From contig DDRA01000014.1 in the NCBI GenBank assembly GCA_002343545.1, positions 1 through 6,243 of the forward strand: a stretch of 6,243 nucleotides of DNA, written 5' to 3'. This document shows, one piece after another, positions 1 through 5,503 of this stretch (positions within the stretch are counted from its first letter, which is position 1; each line of letters opens with the position of its first letter). This DNA comes from Bacteriovoracaceae bacterium UBA2428. GTDB lineage: Bacteria > Bdellovibrionota > UBA2428. Both the position numbers and the translations under genes were made by a program. Under the pieces are notes generated by a model. It saw only the letters and a list, made by a program, of their open reading frames with translations. It was not told where the DNA came from and made no database searches.

Positions 1-410
1 CGCAGGCCGTAGGCGACGTTCTCGAAGATGGACTTGGGGAACGGGTTCGGCTTTTGGAAGACCATGCCGACGCGCAGGCGCACGTCGATGGGATCGACGT
101 CGGCGTCGAGCAGGTCGACGTTGAAGTCGTCCTTCACCGCCATCTCGATGCGGCCTTCGTAGCGAAGCCCGGGGTAGAGATCGTGCATGCGGTTGAAGCA
201 GCGAAGGAGCGTCGTTTTGCCGCAGCCCGAAGGTCCGATGAGCGCGAGGATCTCACCCTGGTGGATGTCGAGCGAGACGTCGCGCAGGGCGAGGCCCTCG
301 CCGTACCAGAACGAAAGCTTCTCGACCCGCGCCTTCACGGGACGCGCCGGTTGCGCGCGCGGCGCGGGGCCCTTGGCGAGGGGAGCGGGGCTCGTCGTCG
401 GATCTTTCAC
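1..410 (-). CDS. pstB: PstB, phosphate ABC transporter ATP-binding subunit (partial, 3' end beyond left edge)
   Basis: This is the cytoplasmic ATPase that powers phosphate import through PstC/PstA. About 136 codons are visible, numbered from a GTG at 408-410. They show the A-loop region [11 protein letters not shown] (an aromatic ahead of the nucleotide site), the Walker A motif GPSGCGKTT at about residues 59-67, and the PstB-typical block [19 protein letters not shown], whose Q-loop Gln is about residue 119. The signature motif, Walker B and switch His lie beyond the window. The start is uncertain. GTG at 410 overlaps the pstA stop as GTGA, the same arrangement as pstS/pstC, but has only a weak GAG seven bases upstream. 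GTG at 446 has a better GGAG at seven bases but would overlap pstA by 40 bases. GTG at 338 would give the usual family length but has no ribosome binding site. From 410 there is a Pro/Ala-rich leader of about 25 residues before the ABC domain, longer than usual. The family assignment is secure; the start is not. Confidence 0.95.
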   Translation of the reverse strand, partial: MKDPTTSPAPLAKGPAPRAQPARPVKARVEKLSFWYGEGLALRDVSLDIHQGEILALIGPSGCGKTTLLRCFNRMHDLYPGLRYEGRIEMAVKDDFNVDLLDADVDPIDVRLRVGMVFQKPNPFPKSIFENVAYGL

Positions 411-1279
411 CAGTGCACTCGCTTTCTCGAACGGTAACGTAGACACAAGGCGACTCCATTCAGGCTAAGGGTCAAAAGCAGGAGCAAAACGCCCGCGGCG
501 GCCGCGTTGGCGTGGAAATCTTCCTGGGGGCGCGAGACCCAATTGAACATCTGGATCGGCAGCACGGTGAAGGGATCCATCACGGAAGTCGGCAAGAACG
601 TGATGAAGGTGAGCGCCCCCACCGTCACGAGCGGCGCCGTCTCGCCGAGCGCGCGCGACACGGCCACGATCACGCCCGTAAGGATACCGCCCGTCGAGTA
701 AGGAAGCACGTGGTGCCGGATCGTCTGCCACTTGGAGCCGCCGACCGCGAACGAAGCCTCGCGGATGTAGCCCGGGATCGCGCGCAGGGACTCGCGCGTG
801 GCCACGACGACGATCGGCAACACGAGGAGCCCCAGCGTAAGGCCCGCCGTCAAGACGCTCTGGCCCAACCCGAAGCGGTAGACGAAGAGGCCGAGCGCCA
901 TGAGTCCGAAGACGATGGAAGGAACGCCGGCCAAGTTCGCCATGGCGACTTCCAGGCAATTCGTCCAAAGGTTCTTCGGCGCGTACTCCTCGAGGTAAAC
1001 GCCCGCGGCGATCCCGATCGGGATCGCGAGCGCCGCCGTGACGAGGATCACGAAGAGGCTCCCCACCCACGCCGCGAGCAGGCCGGCCTCCGAAGCGAAA
1101 CGCGAGGGAAACGAAGTCAGGAAGGCCCGGTCGATGCGGGGCAAGCCGTTCGAAGCGAGATCCCCGACAAGCGCGGCCAAGGCGACGAGGGAAAGGGCCA
1201 GGCAAAGCAGGCTCAACGCGAGAAAGGCCCGGTCCCGCCAACGGCGGACGCGCACGGTGAGCGTGGACTCGAAACTCAT
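407..1279 (-). CDS. pstA: PstA, phosphate ABC transporter permease
   Basis: This inner-membrane permease forms the phosphate channel together with PstC. The 290 residues match the usual PstA length. A basic N-terminus (VRRWRDR) precedes a first membrane helix at about 17-40. A short periplasmic segment with the family-like [16 protein letters not shown] follows at 45-60. Further hydrophobic helices lie at about 65-95, 118-135, 140-160, 200-230 and 260-280. The EAA loop that docks on PstB is [21 protein letters not shown], about 173-193, and is followed by [10 protein letters not shown], a typical PstA/PstC block. The ATG at 1277-1279 has a strong GGGAGG nine bases upstream, inside the end of pstC. 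One base separates it from the pstC stop. The C-terminal tail is basic ([10 protein letters not shown]). PstA rather than PstC is chosen from the operon order and the N-terminal SFPSR-like region. Confidence 0.96.
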   Translation of the reverse strand: MSFESTLTVRVRRWRDRAFLALSLLCLALSLVALAALVGDLASNGLPRIDRAFLTSFPSRFASEAGLLAAWVGSLFVILVTAALAIPIGIAAGVYLEEYAPKNLWTNCLEVAMANLAGVPSIVFGLMALGLFVYRFGLGQSVLTAGLTLGLLVLPIVVVATRESLRAIPGYIREASFAVGGSKWQTIRHHVLPYSTGGILTGVIVAVSRALGETAPLVTVGALTFITFLPTSVMDPFTVLPIQMFNWVSRPQEDFHANAAAAGVLLLLLTLSLNGVALCLRYRSRKRVHW

Positions 1280-1280
1280 C

Positions 1281-2171
1281 TCAGTAGGCCTCCCGATAGC
1301 GCCGACGCAGAAAGTGCCCGCCGATGTTGAAGGCGAGCGTCACGAAGAAGAGGCTGAGGCCCGCGACGAAAATGGTCTGGTAACCGATCGAGCCATGCGG
1401 CAGGTCGCCGAGCGTGACCTGTACGATGTACGAAGTCACGGTCTGCGCCGGGTCGCGCGGATCCAAGCTCAAGTTCGGTTGCATGCCGGCGGCGATCGCG
1501 ACGACCATCGTTTCGCCCACCGCGCGCGACACCGCCAAAACGTAGGCCGATACGAGGCCCGAGAAGGCGGCCGGCACGACGACGCGCACCGAAGTCTCGA
1601 GGCGGGTGGCGCCCATCGCGTAGCTCGCCTCGCGCAACGCCATCGGCACGGATCGCATGGCGTCCTCGGCCAGCGACGAGACGTAGGGCACGATCATGAG
1701 CCCCATGACGAGGCCGGCGGACAACATGTTGAAGGCGCCGAGATCCGGGAGGAAGCGCCGAAGCAACGGCGTCACGAAGAGCAGGGCGAAGTAACCGTAG
1801 ACGACCGTCGGCACGGCGCTCAGGAGCTCGAGCGCGGGCTTGAGGATCTCGCGGGCGCGCGACGGCGCGTATTCGCTCAGGTAAATCGCGAGGATCGTGC
1901 CGACCGGAACCGAGACCAGGAGCGCGATCGCGGTGATGACGAGCGTGCCGCTCAGGAGGGGGAGAAGCCCGTAGCGGGGCGCCGCGAAGAGCGGCGCCCA
2001 TTCCGTACCGAAGAGCGGCGCGACGCCGATCTCGCGAAAAAAGGGGAGCGCCTCCCAAAGGAGCGTGCCCGCGATGCCAAGGGTTACCGCCACGGCCAAA
2101 AACGCGGCGAGCGCGAGGCCCGCCTCGATGAGGCCTTCGAGCCGCAGTCCCTGGCGCCGGCGAAACCTCAC
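1281..2171 (-). CDS. pstC: PstC, phosphate ABC transporter permease
   Basis: This is the second channel-forming permease of the Pst importer in the inner membrane. At 296 residues it is near the usual length. A basic N-terminus (MRFRRRQG) leads into a helix at about 13-40. The periplasmic loop has the PstC-like segment FGTEWAPLFAAPRYGLLPLLSGT at about 54-76. Helices follow at about 72-97, 115-137, 150-166, 203-228 and 265-288. The EAA coupling loop, REASYAMGATRLETSVRVVVP, lies at about 180-200 and SRAVGETM follows it. The start codon is GTG at 2169-2171. It overlaps the pstS stop by four bases (GTGA) and has GAGG seven bases upstream, which argues for translational coupling to pstS. Base composition matches the other pst genes. 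Nothing looks broken. Confidence 0.96.
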   Translation of the reverse strand: MRFRRRQGLRLEGLIEAGLALAAFLAVAVTLGIAGTLLWEALPFFREIGVAPLFGTEWAPLFAAPRYGLLPLLSGTLVITAIALLVSVPVGTILAIYLSEYAPSRAREILKPALELLSAVPTVVYGYFALLFVTPLLRRFLPDLGAFNMLSAGLVMGLMIVPYVSSLAEDAMRSVPMALREASYAMGATRLETSVRVVVPAAFSGLVSAYVLAVSRAVGETMVVAIAAGMQPNLSLDPRDPAQTVTSYIVQVTLGDLPHGSIGYQTIFVAGLSLFFVTLAFNIGGHFLRRRYREAY

Positions 2172-3202
2172 TTCTTGGCCTCGAGGCGGGCCTCGCGCTT
2201 AAGAAGTTCCTCGATCTTGAGGCCGACCTCGGGCACCCCGCCGAACACCGTGCCGCTCCGGAGCGACGCGAAGTGGGACGCCGCGAGCGAGTAGGCCCGC
2301 TCGGGGAGCGCGACGTACCCGATCTGCCGCGCGAGCTTGGCGACGTTCGCGAGGTAGAAATCGATGAAGGCCTTCACTTCCGGCTTCGCGGCGGCGGCGA
2401 CGCTCACGTAAAGGAAGATGGGACGCGAGAGCGGGGCGTAGCGGCCGTTCTCCACGCTCTCGGGCGAAGGGGCCACGCCGTTGACCTTGAGCGCCTTGAG
2501 CTTGCTTTGGTTGTGCTCGTAATAGGCGTAGGGGAGGAATCCGAGCGCGTTACGATCGTTCGCGATGCCCTGAACGAGCACGTTGTCGTCTTCGCTCGCG
2601 GTGAAATCGCTACGGCTCGACTTGGCCTTGCCCGTGACCGCTTCGGTGAAATAGTCGAAAGTCCCGGAATCGGCGCCCGCGCCGTAGAGCTTGAGCGGAG
2701 CGTCCGGCCAAGCGTCCCGCACCTGCTTCCACTTGAGGACCTTGCCTTGGGCCTCGGGCGCCCAGATCTGCTTGAGCTCTCCGATCGTGATCTCGCTCAA
2801 CGCGGCGTTCGAAGCGCTCACCACCACGGTCAACGCGTCGAAGGCGACCGGCAACTCGACGTAAGCGACGCCCACCGCCCGGCAATCTTCCATTTCTTTG
2901 GCGAGAATGGGGCGCGAAGCGTCCTGGACGTCGATCTCGCCGCGACAGAATTTCTTGAAGCCCCCGCCCGTTCCCGAAATACCGACCGTGACCTCGACCG
3001 GATAAGCGAGACCCGCCTTCGCGGCGGCCCCGGCTTTCTTGAACTCTTCGGCGACGGCCTCCGTCACGGGATAGACCGTGCTCGATCCGTCCACTCGAAC
3101 GATCTTGCGACCCTCGGAAGGAGCTCCCTTTTGAGCCCGCTCACAGGCCGACAAGACTAAGGCCGTGAAAAACCCGAGTGCGTAAAGGGAATGGGCCTTC
3201 AA
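2168..3202 (-). CDS. pstS: PstS, periplasmic phosphate-binding lipoprotein
   Basis: This solute-binding protein captures phosphate and delivers it to PstC/PstA. Its 344 residues start with a short lipoprotein signal. The lipobox LSAC is at 17-20, so Cys20 should be lipidated and anchor the protein to a membrane. The phosphate-site motifs are typical: [18 protein letters not shown] at 37-54, [20 protein letters not shown] at 75-94 with DASRPI after it, and [16 protein letters not shown] at 174-189. [17 protein letters not shown] at 215-231 is a further conserved block. Cys86 and Cys107 could form a disulfide (inference). The start is TTG at 3200-3202, supported by a near-perfect AGGAGG eight bases upstream and by the complete signal peptide that follows. 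As the first gene of the operon it is probably made in the largest amount. Pho-box-like repeats lie upstream, consistent with PhoB-type induction under phosphate starvation. Confidence 0.97.
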   Translation of the reverse strand: MKAHSLYALGFFTALVLSACERAQKGAPSEGRKIVRVDGSSTVYPVTEAVAEEFKKAGAAAKAGLAYPVEVTVGISGTGGGFKKFCRGEIDVQDASRPILAKEMEDCRAVGVAYVELPVAFDALTVVVSASNAALSEITIGELKQIWAPEAQGKVLKWKQVRDAWPDAPLKLYGAGADSGTFDYFTEAVTGKAKSSRSDFTASEDDNVLVQGIANDRNALGFLPYAYYEHNQSKLKALKVNGVAPSPESVENGRYAPLSRPIFLYVSVAAAAKPEVKAFIDFYLANVAKLARQIGYVALPERAYSLAASHFASLRSGTVFGGVPEVGLKIEELLKREARLEAKK

Positions 3203-3210
3203 AAGAAAAA

Positions 3211-3217
3211 CCTCCTC
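3211..3217 (-). promoter_or_regulatory. Strong ribosome binding site of pstS that supports a TTG start
   Basis: On the minus strand the bases read GAGGAGG, followed after eight bases (TTTTTCTT) by the TTG start of pstS. This is the strongest Shine-Dalgarno match seen in the window. It decides in favour of TTG at 3202 as the real start, because no ATG with a comparable site exists nearby and the signal peptide begins there. Confidence 0.75.
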
Positions 3218-3225
3218 GGGAAGAA

Positions 3226-3240
3226 AACTCCCAAGGAGTT
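3226..3240 (-). other. Small perfect hairpin in the pstS leader
   Basis: The bases form a perfect inverted repeat with six-base arms (AACTCC / GGAGTT) and a three-base loop. It lies nine bases upstream of the pstS ribosome binding site. In the pstS transcript it would fold as a tight stem-loop and sequester a second GGGAG element. It could stabilise the mRNA or protect the 5' end. It is short enough to be chance, and no riboswitch-like structure is visible around it. Confidence 0.3.
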
Positions 3241-3265
3241 CATAGGGTCGTCCCCACTCAAAGAC

Positions 3266-3303
3266 CCGTCAGGCTTAAGCCACAATTGTCAGAAAAGCGT
3301 CAG
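3266..3303. promoter_or_regulatory. Pho-box-like direct repeats in the pstS / ADP-ribosyltransferase-like intergenic region
   Basis: Three copies of a related heptamer occur: CCGTCAG at 3266-3272, TTGTCAG at 3286-3292 and GCGTCAG at 3297-3303. The last two are spaced by exactly 11 bases, with AAAA between them, which is the geometry of a PhoB Pho box. Against the enterobacterial consensus (CTGTCAT, AWAW, CTGTCAY), bases 3286-3303 match 13 of 18 on the plus strand. Read on the minus strand, toward pstS, the same bases give three CTGAC(G/A) units 11 and 20 bases apart, a poorer consensus match (about 11 of 18). The orientation is therefore ambiguous, and the site could serve pstS, the divergent gene or both. 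No convincing -10 hexamer was found at the expected distance on either side. Location before pstS is the main support. Confidence 0.45.
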
Positions 3304-3356
3304 GAAGGCTGGCAATTCCCATTCGCCGCCCCCTGAACGGAGGCTAAACTTATTGG

Positions 3357-4397
3357 ATGCGGTATTTCCCCCTGCGTTTGATCGCCGGCTTTTTCGTTCT
3401 CACCGGCCTCCCATTCAGCGGGCACGGTGCCGAGGCCCCTTCTCCCACTCTCACTTGCCCGGAAATCCTGGGGGCCTTAACCCAAAGCGACGGCGCGGCC
3501 ACCGCCATCGCGCAACGCTATCACTCGCTGCGCGGAAAGAGCCAAGGCTACGACCCTCAAACTCTCAGCCTCTGGAACGCGACCCGTGATCGCCACGGGT
3601 TCCTTTTCGGTAGAATCGACGGGGACGCCGAGCAAGACCTTGTCTTTTTCATGAGCGTTGGCGACCTCGAAAGATCGGCCTTCGACGCTGACTTTGCGCA
3701 AGCCTTGGCGAAAGAAGCCGACCAGCCCGGCCGGCCGATTTCGGCCAAGATCTTAAGCCGTAATTCCAAGTTGCTGCTCACCGCGCACTTCTTGGAATCC
3801 ATCCCCGCGGGGTCAAAATTTTTAAGCGAAGACCAATTTCGGGCCATCGCGCGACTGGAGGATATCGAGATAAAGACGATTCCCCGCAGCTTTCGCTTGG
3901 ATTCTCGCCCCCCCGACGCAATCATGGCCGATCAAGGCCTTCTCCCGAACCCCCAAAAGAAACTTGGTTCCTTTCTTGAACATAGCGACCCCCGCAGCCC
4001 GGGCCGACGCTTTGTCTCGCTTTCTACGAAAGAAGGAAATGACTTCAACTTACTCATCGGTCCCATTCTTTTTAACGCCCGCCCGCTGGCAAAGGAGCGC
4101 TTGCACCCTGCGCTCTTAGCGAAGGCGGAAGAACGGGTTTTCAAACATGAAATGAGGCTACTCGAGACTTTCGAGTACCAAGTCCTGAATCAAGCGGCCG
4201 CCTTACCCCTGGCCGAAGCCTCCGTCGCCGGAGAGGCCGAGGTCATCGTTTCCCACGTTAGCGCCAGCCATATCTCGGCTTCTCGCCGGGTCCAGTACGT
4301 CGTCGACATTGCGCCGAATCCGACGGGGGGAGCTTCGTTTCTGGAACTCGTCGGAGCTCACTATGACGATTGGCAACCCATGCCCCACCCTAAATAA
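3357..4397 (+). CDS. Putative exported protein with a cholera/pertussis-type ADP-ribosyltransferase-like C-terminal region
   Basis: The protein has 346 residues. An N-terminal signal peptide (hydrophobic LRLIAGFFVLTGLPF, then SGHGAEA) predicts export, with cleavage near residue 24-27. Residues about 30-175 form a domain I do not recognise. From about 178 the sequence resembles bacterial AB-toxin A subunits. SFRLDSRPPDAIMADQGLLP (178-197) parallels the NAD-binding Arg motif R-x-D-S-R-P-P of cholera toxin and pertussis S1. LEHS (207-210) matches their conserved His region, and RFVSLSTKE (218-226) is an S-T-S-like motif with Leu in the middle. YVVDIAPNP (314-322) and LVGAHY (331-336) resemble the cholera toxin strand and LGAY just before its catalytic E-x-E. 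The protein then ends at residue 346 with no such Glu, so catalysis is doubtful. A helical insert lies at about 230-300. Cys34 is the only Cys, so no AB-type disulfide is possible. ATG 3357 is the first possible start (in-frame stop at 3345); GGAGG lies 13 bases upstream, a long spacing. The toxin-family match is my recognition from memory, not a search. Confidence 0.7.
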   Translation: MRYFPLRLIAGFFVLTGLPFSGHGAEAPSPTLTCPEILGALTQSDGAATAIAQRYHSLRGKSQGYDPQTLSLWNATRDRHGFLFGRIDGDAEQDLVFFMSVGDLERSAFDADFAQALAKEADQPGRPISAKILSRNSKLLLTAHFLESIPAGSKFLSEDQFRAIARLEDIEIKTIPRSFRLDSRPPDAIMADQGLLPNPQKKLGSFLEHSDPRSPGRRFVSLSTKEGNDFNLLIGPILFNARPLAKERLHPALLAKAEERVFKHEMRLLETFEYQVLNQAAALPLAEASVAGEAEVIVSHVSASHISASRRVQYVVDIAPNPTGGASFLELVGAHYDDWQPMPHPK

Positions 4398-4401
4398 TCG
4401 A

Positions 4402-4442
4402 GCCCCCGAACGGACACCTCGAAAAGGCATCTGGTCGGGGGC
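4402..4442 (-). terminator. Hairpin between convergent genes, likely terminator for the porin-like gene
   Basis: The eight-base arms GCCCCCGA (4402-4409) and TCGGGGGC (4435-4442) are perfectly complementary, with a 25-base loop. For the minus-strand gene ending at 4461 the hairpin starts 18 bases after the stop and is followed by TCGATTATTT, a moderately T-rich tail. For the plus-strand gene ending at 4397 it starts four bases after the stop, but GTTCGCC follows, so intrinsic termination in that direction is less likely. The loop is longer than in a classic terminator, so this may act bidirectionally or only stabilise the 3' ends. Confidence 0.5.
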
Positions 4443-4460
4443 GTTCGCCTAGGCAATGAC

Positions 4461-5393
4461 TTAGAACGAATGCACAGCGGCAATCGTCACGGCGTGGCCC
4501 GTGCCGCCGCCGTCCAACACCTTCGTGAGGGTGTAGTCCGTCTTCGCGACGAGGCTTTCCGTGATCTTGTACTGGGGACCGACGGCCACGCCGACGACCT
4601 TGCCGGCCGCGGAGAGGTCCTTGGTGAACTCGACCCGGCCCGCGACGCCGACCGTCGTGGTCAGGTCGTAGCCCGCGAAGAGGCCCATGCCGAAGCCCGT
4701 GCCGGCGCCGACCTTCTTGAGGTTCGTCTCGATCTGCGTCGAGACGGAGCCCAGGGTCGCGCCGAGGCCGACGTCGAGCATCCAGTCCGAAGCGCCGTTC
4801 TGGCGACCGAAGAGACCGCCGACGGAAGCCGTCACGGTGTCGACCTTCGTCGACAGGAGGAAGCCGAGGTCGGGGTTCGCCGAAGCGTAGGGCATGAGGC
4901 TCGAGTCGCGGCGGTTCGCGAGCCAGAGCTGGACGCCCAGCATGTCGCTGAAGTCGTAACCCACGAGCGCGCCGACGTGCGAGGACGGGAGCGAAGCGTA
5001 GATAAGGCCTTGCTCGCTCAGGCGGTTAAGGTTGCTATAGACGGCTTCGGCACCGAAGGGCGACTGCCATTGGCCGGCGCGCCAGCGGAAGCCGTTTTCG
5101 TAGGCAGCGCCCACGTAAGCTTGCGAGGTGCCCGAAACACCGACGCTCAGCGAAGTACCCGTCGTGCTGCGCTCGCTCGCGATCGCGAGATCGAGAACGA
5201 CTTCGCCGGGACCGAGCTTACGCTCAAAAGCGACGTTCGCTTCGTCGAGCACGAAAGTGTTCGTCGTGTCCTTGACCCACTCGTACTGCGCGTCGACGTG
5301 GCCGCTCACGCGGAAGCCGTCGACCGCGAGCGCGGACGAGGTCGCGAATCCGGCGAGCAAAAGGGAAGAGACTTGAATTTGTTTTCCGTTCAT
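4461..5393 (-). CDS. Outer-membrane beta-barrel porin-like protein (OmpL/BBP2-like)
   Basis: This is a predicted outer-membrane barrel, possibly a passive channel; the substrate is unknown. Numbering from ATG 5393 gives 310 residues. A Sec signal peptide (residues 1-23) ends in ALA, leaving a mature start of VDGFRVSGHVDAQYEW. The rest is alternating amphipathic strands rich in Gly, Ser, Thr, Tyr and Val, and it ends in AAVHSF. A terminal Phe is the usual BAM recognition signal. FRWRAGQWQSPFGAEAVYSN (102-121) resembles the aGkf-tPfG-E segment of OmpL-like porins of the BBP2 type, and FSDMLGVQLWLANRRD follows at 148-163. There are no Cys residues. Three in-frame ATGs occur at 5405, 5396 and 5393. 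GGAG at 5400-5403 is six bases from the last and would lie inside the gene if 5405 were used, so 5393 is chosen. It is convergent with the ADP-ribosyltransferase-like gene and divergent from the agmatine deiminase gene, so it is probably monocistronic. The barrel call is strong; the family name is tentative. Confidence 0.8.
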   Translation of the reverse strand: MNGKQIQVSSLLLAGFATSSALAVDGFRVSGHVDAQYEWVKDTTNTFVLDEANVAFERKLGPGEVVLDLAIASERSTTGTSLSVGVSGTSQAYVGAAYENGFRWRAGQWQSPFGAEAVYSNLNRLSEQGLIYASLPSSHVGALVGYDFSDMLGVQLWLANRRDSSLMPYASANPDLGFLLSTKVDTVTASVGGLFGRQNGASDWMLDVGLGATLGSVSTQIETNLKKVGAGTGFGMGLFAGYDLTTTVGVAGRVEFTKDLSAAGKVVGVAVGPQYKITESLVAKTDYTLTKVLDGGGTGHAVTIAAVHSF

Positions 5394-5399
5394 CATGCG

Positions 5400-5403
5400 C
5401 TCC
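5400..5403 (-). promoter_or_regulatory. Ribosome binding site that sets the porin-like gene start
   Basis: GGAG on the minus strand lies six bases before the ATG at 5393 and only three before the one at 5396. It therefore favours 5393 among the three in-frame ATGs. The most upstream ATG (5405) has no comparable site ahead of it. Confidence 0.5.
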
Positions 5404-5431
5404 ATTATGGGCCGCCGCCAAAAAGATGCAA

Positions 5432-5449
5432 GCCTCCGGACTTAGAGGC
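5432..5449. other. Short inverted repeat between divergent porin-like and agmatine deiminase genes
   Basis: Five-base arms GCCTC (5432-5436) and GAGGC (5445-5449) flank an eight-base spacer, with CTTTT following on the plus strand. It lies within the 110-base divergent spacer (5394-5503), so it could be an operator for either gene. The arms are short and no known operator is recognised. The rest of this spacer shows no clear promoter for the plus-strand gene. Confidence 0.2.
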
Positions 5450-5493
5450 CTTTTGGGGGATAAGGAGTTGATGCGCGCCCCCACTTCGCCTAT

Positions 5494-5497
5494 GGAG
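5494..5497 (+). promoter_or_regulatory. Ribosome binding site supporting the agmatine deiminase start at 5504
   Basis: GGAG is followed by six bases (ACCGGC) and ATG 5504. Two other in-frame ATGs lie upstream. The one at 5492 has no site. The one at 5471 has AAGGAG only three bases away, which is too close for efficient initiation. Confidence 0.5.
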
Positions 5498-5503
5498 ACC
5501 GGC

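Noticed and set aside
1038..2294. A 418-codon open frame on the plus strand opposite pstA and pstC
   Set aside because: Its translation is dominated by Arg, Glu, His and Ala with no domain-like pattern, as expected for the antisense of GC-rich genes. The minus strand there encodes clear PstA and PstC.
3244..3315. A standard sigma-70 promoter for pstS
   Set aside because: TTGCCA (3310-3315) and TATGAA (3239-3244) exist on the minus strand, but neither has a partner hexamer at 16-18 bases. TATGAA also overlaps the leader hairpin.
3357..4397. A complete AB-type toxin A subunit
   Set aside because: The protein has a single Cys and cannot form the A1-A2 disulfide, lacks an A2-like tail, and no B-subunit gene is present in the window.
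4350..4450. A frameshift or read-through that would restore the missing catalytic Glu of the ADP-ribosyltransferase-like protein
   Set aside because: One alternative frame ends almost at once, the other gives a short Pro/Arg-rich tail, and read-through past TAA gives no E-x-E or toxin-like continuation.
4447..4454. Perfect 8-base palindrome GCCTAGGC next to the convergent hairpin
   Set aside because: It is too short to infer a function and has no second copy nearby.
4470..5471. A 333-codon plus-strand open frame opposite the porin-like gene
   Set aside because: It is Arg/Glu/Asp-rich with no recognisable features and lies over a convincing signal-peptide-bearing barrel gene on the other strand.
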